Source: Micromonospora sp. NBC_01740
GTDB lineage: Bacteria > Actinomycetota > Actinomycetes > Mycobacteriales > Micromonosporaceae
NCBI RefSeq assembly: GCF_035920365.1
Contig: NZ_CP109150.1
Coordinates: forward strand, 1,364,001-1,428,000
Length of the DNA: 64,000 nt
Direction of reading: 5' to 3'
Part shown: positions 41,323 through 49,730 of the stretch, piece by piece
Layout: every line of letters starts with the position of its first letter
Position numbering within the stretch: position 1 is the stretch's first letter
Program-made: the position numbers and the translations under genes
The notes under the pieces: generated by a model
Told to the model about the DNA's origin: nothing
What the model saw: the letters and a program-made list of their open reading frames with translations, nothing else
The model's database searches: none

Positions 41323-42567
41323 ATGCTGGCGGCACTGGCGTTCGTCGCCACCATCGCGCTGGTCACCGGCCTGATCCACCTCTACCTGTGGAAGCGCCTG
41401 GTGCGGGACACCACTGCCCCGGGCCGGTGGCGGCGGATCGGCGGGATCACCGCCCTGGTGCTCGCGCTGCTCGTACCGGCGACCATGGCCGGCACCCAGG
41501 CGGGCCTCTACTGGCTCGCGTGGCCGGGCTACCTCTGGCTCGCCGTCATGTTCTACCTGCTGGTCCTGCTCGTGGCGCTGGAAGTGCCGATGGCGGTGGC
41601 GAAGCTCGTGCTGCGTCGCCGGGTCGCCGCCGCGGAGCCCACCGCCGCCGCGCCCGAGCCCGCCATGGTCGGCGCGGCGGGTCCGGCGGACCCGCCGGCC
41701 GCCGACGCCGTCGCGCAGCCCGACCACGACCCTTCCCGCCGGTTGCTGCTCGCCCGCGGGACGGCGATCTTCGCCGGGCTCACCGCCACCGGCCTCACCG
41801 GGTACGGCATCCGCACCGCCCTCGGCCCGCCGCAGCTCGACCGGGTGCAGATCCCGCTGGCCAAGCTCCCCCGCAGCATGGACGGCCTGCGGATCGCCAC
41901 GGTCTCCGACATCCACCTCGGTCCGCTGCGTGGACGGGCGCACACCGAGCGGATCGTCGCCGCGATCAACCGCCTGGACGCCGACATCGTCGCCGTCGTC
42001 GGCGACCTGGTCGACGGCTCGGTGGCCGAGCTGGGCGAGGCGGCCGAGCCGCTGCGCGGCCTGCGCTCCCGGCACGGCAGCTACTTCGTCACCGGCAACC
42101 ACGAGTACTACTCCGGTGTCGAGGAGTGGGTGCAGGAACTGGACCGGCTCGGCCTGCGGGTCATGCAGAACGAGCGGACGGAGATCCAGGCCCGGGGCGG
42201 CGTGCTCGACCTGGCCGGGGTGAACGACGTCACCGCCGCCGGCACCGGTCTGGCAGCCCCGGCGGACTACGCGGCGGCGCTCGGCGACCGCGACCCGAAC
42301 CGCCCGGTGGTGCTGCTCGCCCACCAGCCGGTCGCGGCGACGGAGGCGGCGAAGTTCGGCGTCGACCTCCAGCTCTCCGGGCACACCCACGGCGGCCAGA
42401 TGGTCCCGTTCAACCTGCTGGTGAAGCTCCAGCAGCCGGTGGTCTCCGGCCTCGGCGAGGTGGACGGCACCAAGGTCTACGTCACCAACGGTGCCGGCTT
42501 CTGGGGTCCGCCGGTCCGCGTCGGCGCCGAGCCGCAGATCACCCTGGTGGAGCTGCGCTCCCGCTGA
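41323..42567 (+). CDS. Membrane-anchored metallophosphoesterase
   Basis: A 414-residue protein with three to four N-terminal helices (residues 1-95), an Ala/Pro linker, another helix near 150 and a calcineurin-like phosphoesterase domain. The metal motifs are ATVSDIHLG near 193, VGDLVDG near 226, GNHEYY near 256, HQP near 335 and SGHTHGG near 349. By analogy with YkoQ/YaeI-like proteins it may hydrolyse phospholipid or nucleotide phosphates at the membrane. GGGAGGCG precedes the ATG. Confidence 0.88.
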   Translation: MLAALAFVATIALVTGLIHLYLWKRLVRDTTAPGRWRRIGGITALVLALLVPATMAGTQAGLYWLAWPGYLWLAVMFYLLVLLVALEVPMAVAKLVLRRRVAAAEPTAAAPEPAMVGAAGPADPPAADAVAQPDHDPSRRLLLARGTAIFAGLTATGLTGYGIRTALGPPQLDRVQIPLAKLPRSMDGLRIATVSDIHLGPLRGRAHTERIVAAINRLDADIVAVVGDLVDGSVAELGEAAEPLRGLRSRHGSYFVTGNHEYYSGVEEWVQELDRLGLRVMQNERTEIQARGGVLDLAGVNDVTAAGTGLAAPADYAAALGDRDPNRPVVLLAHQPVAATEAAKFGVDLQLSGHTHGGQMVPFNLLVKLQQPVVSGLGEVDGTKVYVTNGAGFWGPPVRVGAEPQITLVELRSR

Positions 42568-42667
42568 CCCATAGCGCGGGCGGCCGGCGTTGTCCAGCAC
42601 CGGATGCTCAGGTCACGGGTGTGCGTGGCGACGGGTGGGTAATGGCGCGGGCGTGACAGGATGCGGC

Positions 42668-45600
42668 GTGCCTCCGTTCAGTCCCGCACCCCCCGGCGGC
42701 GTCCCGCCGTTCGTCGCGGATCTGCACATCCACTCGAAGTACTCGCGCGCGTGCAGCCGCGACCTCACCCTGCCCAACCTCGGCTGGTGGGCGCGGCGCA
42801 AGGGCATCGGGGTGCTCGGCACCGGCGACTTCACCCACCCCGCCTGGTACGACCACCTCCGCGAGACGCTGCACCCGGCCGAGCCCGGCCTGCACCGGCT
42901 CAGCCCGGAGGCGGAGCGGGACATCGCCCGCCGGCTGCCGCCCCGGCTGGCGAGCGAGGCGGAGGCGGACCCGGTCCGGTTCATGCTCAGCGTGGAGATC
43001 TCCACGATCTACAAGCGGGACGACCGCACCCGCAAGGTGCACCATCTGATCTACCTGCCCGACCTGGACGCGGTGGCCCGGTTCAACACGGCGCTCGGGC
43101 GGATCGGCAACCTCGGCTCGGACGGCCGGCCGATCCTCGGCCTGGACTCCCGGGACCTGCTGGAGATCACCCTGGAGGCCAGCGCCGACGGCTACCTGGT
43201 GCCGGCGCACATCTGGACGCCGTGGTTCTCCGCGCTGGGCTCCAAGTCGGGCTTCGACGCGATCGCCGACTGCTACGCCGACCTGGCCGAGCACATCTTC
43301 GCCGTGGAGACCGGCCTCTCCTCCGACCCGGAGATGAACTGGCGCGTCGGCAGCCTGGACGGCTACCGGCTGGTGTCGAACTCCGACGCGCACTCGCCGC
43401 CGGCGCTGGCCCGGGAGGCGACCGTCTTCGCCACCGCCCGCGACTACTACGCGATCCGGGACGCCCTGCGTACCGGTGACGGGCTCGCCGGGACCATCGA
43501 GTTCTTCCCCGAGGAGGGCAAGTACCACGGGGACGGGCACCGGCTCTGCGGGATCAACTGGTCGCCCGAGCGGACCCGGGCCGCCGACGGCCGCTGCCCG
43601 GAGTGCGGCAAGCCGCTGACCGTGGGCGTACTCAGCCGGATCGAGGAGCTGGCCGACCGGCCGTCGGGGCACCGGCCCGCGTACGCCCCCGACGTCACCC
43701 ACCTGGTGCCGCTGGCCGAGATCCTCGGCGAGATCAACAAGGTGGGCGCCCGGTCCAAGCGGGTCGAGGGGAAGCTCCACGAGCTGATCGCCGCCCTCGG
43801 CCCGGAGCTGGAGATCCTCACCAGCACGCCGCTCGACGAGATCGGCCGGGTCGGCGGGGAACTGCTCGCCGAGGGCATCGGCCGGCTACGCCGGGGCGAC
43901 GTCCGCCGGGTCCCCGGCTACGACGGCGAGTACGGCGTCATCACCCTCTTCGACCCGGCCGAGCTGGGCGGCAACGCCGGCGGGGCCCAGGAGACGCTCT
44001 TCGACGTACCCGTGCCGGCGCAGCGCACCCCGGCGGAGCCGGCGCCGAAGCCCCGGGCCAAGCGCCCGGCGGCGGCCAAGCCCGAACCGAAACGCAAGGC
44101 CGCGCCGGCCGCGCCCCCGCCCCCGATCGCGCCGACGCCCTCGCCGCACGAGCCGTTCGAGCCGATGCTCGCCGGTATGGAGGAGGTCGGCACCGGCCTG
44201 CTGGACCGCCTGGACGCCATGCAGCGGGTGGCCGCCTCCGCGCCGGGCGGGCCGCTGCTCATCGTCGCCGGACCGGGCACCGGCAAGACCCGGACCCTGA
44301 CCCACCGGATCGCCTACCTCTGCGCGGAACTGAACGTCTTCCCGGAGCAGTGCCTGGCGATCACGTTCACCCGGCGGGCCGCCGAGGAGCTGCGGCACCG
44401 CCTCGACGGGCTGCTCGGGCCGGTCGCCGAGGACGTCACCGTCGGCACCTTCCACTCGCTGGGCCTGACCATCCTGCGGGAGAACGCCGACGCCGCCGGC
44501 CTGCCGACGGACTTCCGGATCGCCGACGACGCCCAGCGGGCGGAGGCCCGCGCCGAGGCCGGCGACGACGAGGCCGGCTACGCGGCGCTGCTGCGCAAGC
44601 AGGACCTGGTGGACCTGGACGAGCTGCTGACCCTGCCGGTCGCGCTGCTGAGGGCCGACAAGAAGTTGGTACGGCACTACCGGGAGCGCTGGCGCTGGAT
44701 CTTCGTCGACGAGTACCAGGACGTCGACGAGGTGCAGTACGAGTTGCTGCGCCTGCTCAGCCCCGCCGACGGCAACCTCTGCGCGATCGGCGACCCGGAC
44801 CAGGCGATCTACTCCTTCCGGGGTGCCGACGTCGGCTACTTCCTGCGCTTCTCGCAGGACTTCACCGACGCCCGGCTGGTGCGGCTGAACCGCAACTACC
44901 GCTCCTCCGCGCCCATCCTGGCCGCCGCCGTGCAGGCCATCGCGCCGTCGTCGCTGGTCCGTGGCCGCCGGCTCGACCCGGCCCGGCTCGACCCGGAGGC
45001 CCCGCTGGTGGGTCGCTACCCGGCGGCCTCCGTCTCCGACGAGGCCGACTTCGTCGTACGCACCATCGACGAGCTGGTCGGCGGCCTCTCCCACCGGTCG
45101 CTGGACTCGGGGCGGATCGACGGCCGGTCCACCTCGCTCTCGTTCTCGGACATCGCGGTGCTCTACCGCACCGACGCGCAGGCCGCACCGATCGTGGACG
45201 CGCTCGCGCGGGCGAACATCCCGGTGCAGAAGCGCTCGCACGACCGGCTGCGGGACCGTCCCGGGGTGTCCGCCATCGCCCGCGAGCTGCGCCACGCCGA
45301 CGGGCTCGACGGCTCGCTGGCCGCCCGGGTCCGGCTGGCCGGGCAGGTGCTGGCGGAGCGCTTCGCGGTGCCCACGCTGGACGGTGCCGGCGCGGTACGC
45401 CCGGAGGACGTCCGCTCGGCCGTCGACCTGCTCACCCCGCTGGCCCGCCGCTGCGGCGACGACCTGCCGCTGTTCCTGTCCCAGCTCGCCACCGGGGCGG
45501 AGGTGGACGCGCTCGACCCGCGCGCCGAGGCGGTCACCCTGCTCACCCTGCACGCCGCCAAGGGGCTGGAGTTCCCGGTGGTCTTCCTGGTCGGCGCCGA

Positions 45601-45862
45601 GGACGGGCTGCTCCCGCTGCGCTGGCCCGGCAGCACCCCCGACGACGACGCAATCGCCGAGGAACGGCGGCTCTTCTTCGTCGGGCTGACCCGAGCCCAG
45701 GACCGGCTGTACGTGACCCACGCGGCCCGCCGCAGCCGGCACGGCACGGAACGCGAGTGCGCCCCGTCGCCGTTCCTCGACGTCATCGACCCGGGCCTCT
45801 TCGAGCGCTTCGGCGAGGCCGAACCCCGCCGCCCCCGCGACCGCCAGCTCCGCCTGATCTGA
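42668..45862 (+). CDS. Endonuclease Q-like PHP domain fused to UvrD/PcrA helicase
   Basis: A 1064-residue fusion. Residues 15-450 match the EndoQ/PHP family: DLHIHSKYSRACSRDL, GTGDFTHPAW, LVSNSDAHSP and a zinc ribbon beginning CPECGK near 310. EndoQ enzymes in archaea and some Bacillus cut DNA 5' of deaminated bases. A Lys/Pro/Ala linker (about 455-500) leads to a superfamily 1 helicase with Walker A AGPGTGKTRTL (533), VDEYQDVD (680), NRNYRS (740), TLHAAKGLEF (960) and GLTRAQD (1006). The protein may nick damaged DNA and unwind from the nick. The GTG at 42668 follows CAGGAT; a GTG at 42653 is possible. Confidence 0.88.
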   Translation: MPPFSPAPPGGVPPFVADLHIHSKYSRACSRDLTLPNLGWWARRKGIGVLGTGDFTHPAWYDHLRETLHPAEPGLHRLSPEAERDIARRLPPRLASEAEADPVRFMLSVEISTIYKRDDRTRKVHHLIYLPDLDAVARFNTALGRIGNLGSDGRPILGLDSRDLLEITLEASADGYLVPAHIWTPWFSALGSKSGFDAIADCYADLAEHIFAVETGLSSDPEMNWRVGSLDGYRLVSNSDAHSPPALAREATVFATARDYYAIRDALRTGDGLAGTIEFFPEEGKYHGDGHRLCGINWSPERTRAADGRCPECGKPLTVGVLSRIEELADRPSGHRPAYAPDVTHLVPLAEILGEINKVGARSKRVEGKLHELIAALGPELEILTSTPLDEIGRVGGELLAEGIGRLRRGDVRRVPGYDGEYGVITLFDPAELGGNAGGAQETLFDVPVPAQRTPAEPAPKPRAKRPAAAKPEPKRKAAPAAPPPPIAPTPSPHEPFEPMLAGMEEVGTGLLDRLDAMQRVAASAPGGPLLIVAGPGTGKTRTLTHRIAYLCAELNVFPEQCLAITFTRRAAEELRHRLDGLLGPVAEDVTVGTFHSLGLTILRENADAAGLPTDFRIADDAQRAEARAEAGDDEAGYAALLRKQDLVDLDELLTLPVALLRADKKLVRHYRERWRWIFVDEYQDVDEVQYELLRLLSPADGNLCAIGDPDQAIYSFRGADVGYFLRFSQDFTDARLVRLNRNYRSSAPILAAAVQAIAPSSLVRGRRLDPARLDPEAPLVGRYPAASVSDEADFVVRTIDELVGGLSHRSLDSGRIDGRSTSLSFSDIAVLYRTDAQAAPIVDALARANIPVQKRSHDRLRDRPGVSAIARELRHADGLDGSLAARVRLAGQVLAERFAVPTLDGAGAVRPEDVRSAVDLLTPLARRCGDDLPLFLSQLATGAEVDALDPRAEAVTLLTLHAAKGLEFPVVFLVGAEDGLLPLRWPGSTPDDDAIAEERRLFFVGLTRAQDRLYVTHAARRSRHGTERECAPSPFLDVIDPGLFERFGEAEPRRPRDRQLRLI

Positions 45863-45997
45863 GCCACCCCGTCGGGCTGGCTGTGGGTCCTTCCGGCCGC
45901 GGGTGACCGGCTCAGGCGGTCAGGGCGGCCCGGTGTGCCCGTCCGTGCGGGGCGCGTCAGGCCGTCAGGCACCGGTGCGCCGGTCGGTGCGGCGGCC

Positions 45998-46720
45998 TCA
46001 GGCGGCCAGGGCGGCCAGCCAGGCGCCGGTGAGCAGGGCCGGGCCCAGCGGGAGCGGGGTGTCGCGACGCACCCTGCCGGACACCAGCAGGACGAGCACC
46101 AGCACACCGTGCAGCAGGTGCGGCAGGATCAGCCCGAGCGCCAGGGACGACCCGCCGAGCCAGCCGAGCGGCAGGCCCAGGACGGCGGCGAGCTTCACGT
46201 CGCCGAAGCCCAGCCGGGAGCCGGGCAGCACCGCCAGCACCACGTGGCAGGCGAAGCAGAGCGCCGCCCCCGCCACCGCGCCGAGCAGGCGCCCGGGGCT
46301 ACCGGCCGTCGCCGCCGCGCCGGTCAGCCCGACGGCGGCGACCAGCGCGGCGGCACCGACCAGCGGGTCGGGCAGCCGCAGGCAGGCCAGGTCGACCAGG
46401 GCGAGCACCAGCCCGACGGCGGCCAGCACGAGGAGGACCGGCAGGACCGGATCCGCCCCCAGGGCCGCCGCGAGCCCGGCGAAGGCGACCGCACCCGCCG
46501 TCGCGCCCCACCCGGCGGACGGCACCGCCCCGGCGACGCGCACCGCGCCCGGAGCGGCCTCGACGACGCGCGGCGTGGACCCGGCGTTCCGCACCGCGTT
46601 CGAAGCGGCGCCGGCGACTCGCGGTGCGAGCGGGGCGGTGAAGTGGCGGGCGACCCGGGGTGCGGCGAGGCCGGCCAGGGCGCCGAGCAGCGCCACGCAT
46701 GCCAGCAGCCCGGTCGACAC
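45998..46720 (-). CDS. Prepilin peptidase (A24 family)
   Basis: A 240-residue membrane protease with about seven helices. The two catalytic aspartates are seen in VDLACLRLPDPL and in GFGDVKLAA, the GxGD motif. It would cleave the leader of type IV pilin-like proteins, as in Tad/Flp systems. It lacks the N-terminal methylase domain of PilD. Residues 25-70 are an Ala/Val/Pro-rich stretch (APRVAGAASNAVRNAG and similar) that is unusual. No pilus genes lie in the window. TAGCGT lies 6 bases before the GTG and includes the upstream stop codon. Confidence 0.85.
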   Translation of the reverse strand: MSTGLLACVALLGALAGLAAPRVARHFTAPLAPRVAGAASNAVRNAGSTPRVVEAAPGAVRVAGAVPSAGWGATAGAVAFAGLAAALGADPVLPVLLVLAAVGLVLALVDLACLRLPDPLVGAAALVAAVGLTGAAATAGSPGRLLGAVAGAALCFACHVVLAVLPGSRLGFGDVKLAAVLGLPLGWLGGSSLALGLILPHLLHGVLVLVLLVSGRVRRDTPLPLGPALLTGAWLAALAA

Positions 46721-46726
46721 GGGCGG

Positions 46727-46732
46727 ACGCTA
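46727..46732 (-). promoter_or_regulatory. -10 element overlapping the DMT transporter stop codon
   Basis: Read on the minus strand, TAGCGT ends 6 bases before the prepilin peptidase GTG. Its TAG is the stop codon of the upstream transporter gene, the same overlap as at pheA. Confidence 0.55.
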
Positions 46733-47758
46733 CCGGCGCGACGGCTCCGGCGCGGCCCCCCGGACGGGACGTCGGGGTCTCTCGGTGCTCACCACGAGGG
46801 CCACCCCGGCGACGATGACCGCGCCGCCGAGCACCACCCGCGCGGTGACCGGCTCGGCGGCGAACAACGCGCCGAGCGCCACCGCGACCACCGGGTTGAC
46901 GTAGGCGTACGTGGAGGCCAGCGAGATCGGGGCGTGGTGCAGCAGCCAGACGTACGCGGTGAAGGCGACCAGCGAGCCGGCCACCATCAGGTACGCGAGC
47001 GCGAGCCACGACCGGGTGGTCACCGCGCCCAGGTCGAAGCCGCGCAGCTCGCCCCGGCCCACCGAGAGGAGGGCCAACGCCGCCGCCCCGGCGAACATCT
47101 CGTAGACGGTGGCGACGAACGGATCGGCGGGCATCCGGATCCGCCCGGAGAGGAAGGAGCCGACCGACCAGCAGGTGGCCGCCGCGACCACGGTCAGCGC
47201 CCCGGCGAGCGGCACGGCGTCCGCCCCGCCGGTCGGCAGCACCAGCAGCACCAGGCCGACGAAGCCCAGCGTCACCCCCGCCAGCGTCCACGACCGGGGC
47301 CGGTCGCCGGTGACCGTACGCAGCAGCACCACCAGCAGCGGAACGGTCGCCACCAGCAGGGCGGCGACCCCGGACGGCACCGCCACCCCCACCGGACCGG
47401 ACTCGGCGAGCACCACCAACCCGTTGCCGCAGGCCAGCAGGAGAATCCCGACCAGCGCGGCCGAGACGAGCTGTCGCCGGTCCACCCGCAGCGCGCCCCG
47501 CCCCCGCCGTGCCCGCAGCACGACCGCCAGCACCAGGCCGGCGGCGGCGAACCGGGCGGCCGCCGAGCCGAGCGGCGGCATGGACTCCACCACGATCTTG
47601 ATGCCCAGGTAGGTGGAGCCCCACAGGACGTAGACCAGCAGCAGCGCGGTCCAGAGCAGGGCCGGCGTGGCAGCAGCCGGACGACCCGCCCCGGCGGCCG
47701 GGCCGGGCCGGGTACCTGCGTCGACGGGCGGCTGCGCACTCGGTGGAGGTGGGCTCAT
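46730..47758 (-). CDS. EamA/DMT family exporter
   Basis: A 342-residue transporter with ten helices in two EamA repeats. YVLWGSTYLGIKIVVESMPP opens the first repeat, and AYLMVAGSLVAFTAYVWLLH with ASTYAYVNPVVAVALGALF ends the second. It most likely exports a small metabolite such as an amino acid. The N-terminal 30 residues are Pro/Ala-rich and the tail is basic. TAGCGT lies 8 bases before the ATG. The next gene downstream is the prepilin peptidase, 9 bases past the stop. Confidence 0.9.
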   Translation of the reverse strand: MSPPPPSAQPPVDAGTRPGPAAGAGRPAAATPALLWTALLLVYVLWGSTYLGIKIVVESMPPLGSAAARFAAAGLVLAVVLRARRGRGALRVDRRQLVSAALVGILLLACGNGLVVLAESGPVGVAVPSGVAALLVATVPLLVVLLRTVTGDRPRSWTLAGVTLGFVGLVLLVLPTGGADAVPLAGALTVVAAATCWSVGSFLSGRIRMPADPFVATVYEMFAGAAALALLSVGRGELRGFDLGAVTTRSWLALAYLMVAGSLVAFTAYVWLLHHAPISLASTYAYVNPVVAVALGALFAAEPVTARVVLGGAVIVAGVALVVSTERPRRPVRGAAPEPSRR

Positions 47759-47838
47759 CGGTGGACACGCTACGGTGACGTCGGCGTCGGCGTCCCCGGT
47801 TGGTGGCCGGCCTCTCACCACTCGCACGGGAGGCGTGC

Positions 47839-48528
47839 ATGGCGAACTACGGACCACCGGGTCGCGGCAACCCGGACCCGTGGCACGGGCGGTACCCCGA
47901 CGAGTCGTACGGTCCGTCGGCCGGGTCTGCGGGGCAGGAGCCCTGGGCGGACGCGTACGGCCCGCCCACGCCGGGGCACGGCCCGGTGCCGTACGCCGCC
48001 CGGAGCGACGGCACCGCCGGCCCCTCCCCGTACGCGGAAGGTCCCGCCCCGCCACCGCGACGCCGGCGCGGGCGGGCGGCCCCGGTCGTCGCGGTGCTGG
48101 CCACGGTGACGTTGCTGGTGCTGGTCGGCGGGGCCGCGGTGCTCTACCTGCTCGACCAGGACGACAGGAAGCCCGTCGCCACGCCGAGCGGGCCCGCGCC
48201 CGCGGCCCGGACCGACCCGCCGGAATCCCCGGCGGGCGCGACGGCCGCCGCGCCGAGCACACCCGCCCCCGAGTCCTCCACCGATCCGCGCTTCGTCAAG
48301 GCCGGCCAGTGCGTCCGCAACGACGGGCCGGCCGGCGGCAAGCCCAAGCTGCTGATCAGCGAGTGCGCGCCGCAGACCTACGAGGTGCTGCGCCGGATCG
48401 ACGGGGCGACCAGCGGCGAGAAGGACGCCGCGGCGAAGTGCGCCAAGGTTGACGGCTACACCAACTGGTACTTCTTCGACAGCGAGCTGGACACCCTCGA
48501 CTTCGTGCTCTGCCTGAAGCAGCGCTGA
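47839..48528 (+). CDS. LppU-like membrane protein A
   Basis: A 229-residue single-helix protein. A 75-residue Pro/Gly/Tyr-rich cytosolic part ends in RRRRGRAA. A helix (VVAVLATVTLLVLVGGAAVL) near residues 85-105 follows, then a Pro/Ala linker and an extracellular domain of about 75 residues (FVKAGQCVRNDGPAGGKPKL, CAPQTYEVLRRIDGA, LDTLDFVLCLKQR) with four cysteines. That domain matches the LppU/SCO3897 group of unknown function. GGGAGGCG lies before the ATG. A paralogue follows after 23 bases. Confidence 0.78.
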   Translation: MANYGPPGRGNPDPWHGRYPDESYGPSAGSAGQEPWADAYGPPTPGHGPVPYAARSDGTAGPSPYAEGPAPPPRRRRGRAAPVVAVLATVTLLVLVGGAAVLYLLDQDDRKPVATPSGPAPAARTDPPESPAGATAAAPSTPAPESSTDPRFVKAGQCVRNDGPAGGKPKLLISECAPQTYEVLRRIDGATSGEKDAAAKCAKVDGYTNWYFFDSELDTLDFVLCLKQR

Positions 48529-48551
48529 GCCACCGCACCCCTGAGGAAGAG

Positions 48552-49589
48552 ATGACGACCTACGGATCACCCGCACAGCCGGACGACCCCTACCAGCGCC
48601 CGCCCGGCACCCCGGGCGGCCCGCCCCCCATCGACCCGACCCTGCCGGAGTGGGGGCAGCCGCCGGCCGCCGCGCAGTGGGGCCAGCCGCAGCCCGGCGG
48701 CGAACCGCAGTGGGGCCAGCCGCCGTACGGGGGTGAAGCGCCGGCCACCCCGCAGTGGGGCCAGCAGGACCCGGCGTGGAACCAGCCCGCGCAGCCGCCG
48801 GCCCCGGAACCGGGCTACCCCCCGCCGCCCACGTCCGGGGCCGGGTACCCGCCGCCCACGTCCGGAGCCGGGTACCCGCCGCCGACCTCCGGGGCCGGAT
48901 ACCCGCCGCCCACGTCCGGAGCCGGATACCCGCCGCCCTCCTCCGGGGCCGGCTATCCGCCGCCGCCCGGGGTGCAGCCGCCGGCGGGCCAGGGTGGATA
49001 CCCGCAGGCGGGTCCGTATCCGCCGGCCGGGCCGGCACCCACGCCGGGCAACCAGTGGGGCGCCCCGCCGCCGGGGCCCGGCGGGTACGCGATGCCGCCG
49101 GCCGCTCCGCCCGCGAACAAGAGCGGTGGCAAGGTCGCGCTGATCATCGGTCTGGTGGCGGTGCTCCTGCTCTGCCCGTGCCTCGGCCTCGCCGGCTGGG
49201 GATTCTGGCAGGCCGGCGACGACGACCCGGTCGCGGCCCCGACGGGGAACGCCCCCGCCGGCCCGACGGGCCAGCCGACGAGCCAGCCGACGGCCCAGCC
49301 GACGAGTGAGCCCACGGACGAGCCCAGCGCGGAGCCGACCACCGCCGCACCGAGCCCCAGCAGGAAGGAGTTCGCCAAGGGCGACTGCGTGGTCAACGAC
49401 GGCACGGCCAGCAAGGCCGAGCTGCGTAAGGTGCCCTGCGGCCCCAACACGTACGAGGTGCTCCTGCGGATCCCGGGTACGGCGGACGGCGACCGGTGCA
49501 AGACCCGGGCCCCGGAGGCGACCGCGAACTACGTGCACGACAACTCGATCGACTTCCTCGACTACGTGCTCTGCCTGAAGAAGCGCTGA
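48552..49589 (+). CDS. LppU-like membrane protein B
   Basis: A 345-residue paralogue of the preceding gene with the same plan. A long Pro/Gln/Gly cytosolic region (residues 1-185) contains a 9-residue repeat (GYPPPTSGA, six times). A helix rich in Leu and Cys (VALIIGLVAVLLLCPCLGLA) near 196-215 is followed by a Pro/Thr/Ser linker and the C-terminal domain (FAKGDCVVNDGTASKAELRK, NTYEVLLRIPG, SIDFLDYVLCLKKR) with its four cysteines. Similar cytosolic Pro-rich tails often bind SH3/WW-like or FHA partners. GAGGAAGAG precedes the ATG. Confidence 0.78.
   Translation: MTTYGSPAQPDDPYQRPPGTPGGPPPIDPTLPEWGQPPAAAQWGQPQPGGEPQWGQPPYGGEAPATPQWGQQDPAWNQPAQPPAPEPGYPPPPTSGAGYPPPTSGAGYPPPTSGAGYPPPTSGAGYPPPSSGAGYPPPPGVQPPAGQGGYPQAGPYPPAGPAPTPGNQWGAPPPGPGGYAMPPAAPPANKSGGKVALIIGLVAVLLLCPCLGLAGWGFWQAGDDDPVAAPTGNAPAGPTGQPTSQPTAQPTSEPTDEPSAEPTTAAPSPSRKEFAKGDCVVNDGTASKAELRKVPCGPNTYEVLLRIPGTADGDRCKTRAPEATANYVHDNSIDFLDYVLCLKKR
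48813..48950 (+). repeat. 27-bp in-frame tandem repeats in LppU-like gene B
   Basis: A first unit of 30 bases (48813-48842) is followed by four 27-base units (48843-48869, 48870-48896, 48897-48923, 48924-48950) encoding GYPPPTSGA, and a partial unit after them. The DNA units differ by a few third-position changes. The copy number probably varies between strains. Confidence 0.85.
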
Positions 49590-49593
49590 TTGC

Positions 49594-49639
49594 CAAAACT
49601 AGGGCTGTCTAGCATGGACGCTAGACAGCCCTAGTTTTG
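49594..49639 (+). terminator. Strong intrinsic terminator with a T-run
   Basis: A perfect inverted repeat, 20-bp stem and 6-base loop, from CAAAACTAGGG to its complement CCCTAGTTTTG, starting 5 bases after the LppU-like B stop. The TTTT on the 3' side makes it one of the few classical terminators in this GC-rich window. Its loop-side arms contain GTCTAGC/GCTAGAC, also found in the next operator. Confidence 0.88.
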
Positions 49640-49690
49640 TGTCGAGACCGATCCCGGTGACCCGACACGCCGGTTGCCCCATCTACGGAT

Positions 49691-49710
49691 GTCTAGTCCC
49701 CCAGCTAGAC
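49691..49710. promoter_or_regulatory. GTCTAG palindrome over the -35 region of the ATPase gene
   Basis: GTCTAG (49691-49696) and CTAGAC (49705-49710) are inverted half-sites 8 bases apart, placed at about -40 to -20 relative to the leaderless start of the ATPase gene (TACTGT at 49718-49723). A protein bound here would block RNA polymerase. The same half-sites occur in the adjacent terminator stem. Confidence 0.5.
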
Positions 49711-49730
49711 GGCCCGATACTGTGCGATGC

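Noticed and set aside
48813..48950. CRISPR-like regular repeat
   Set aside because: The 27-bp units have no unique spacers, stay in frame and encode a GYPPPTSGA protein repeat.
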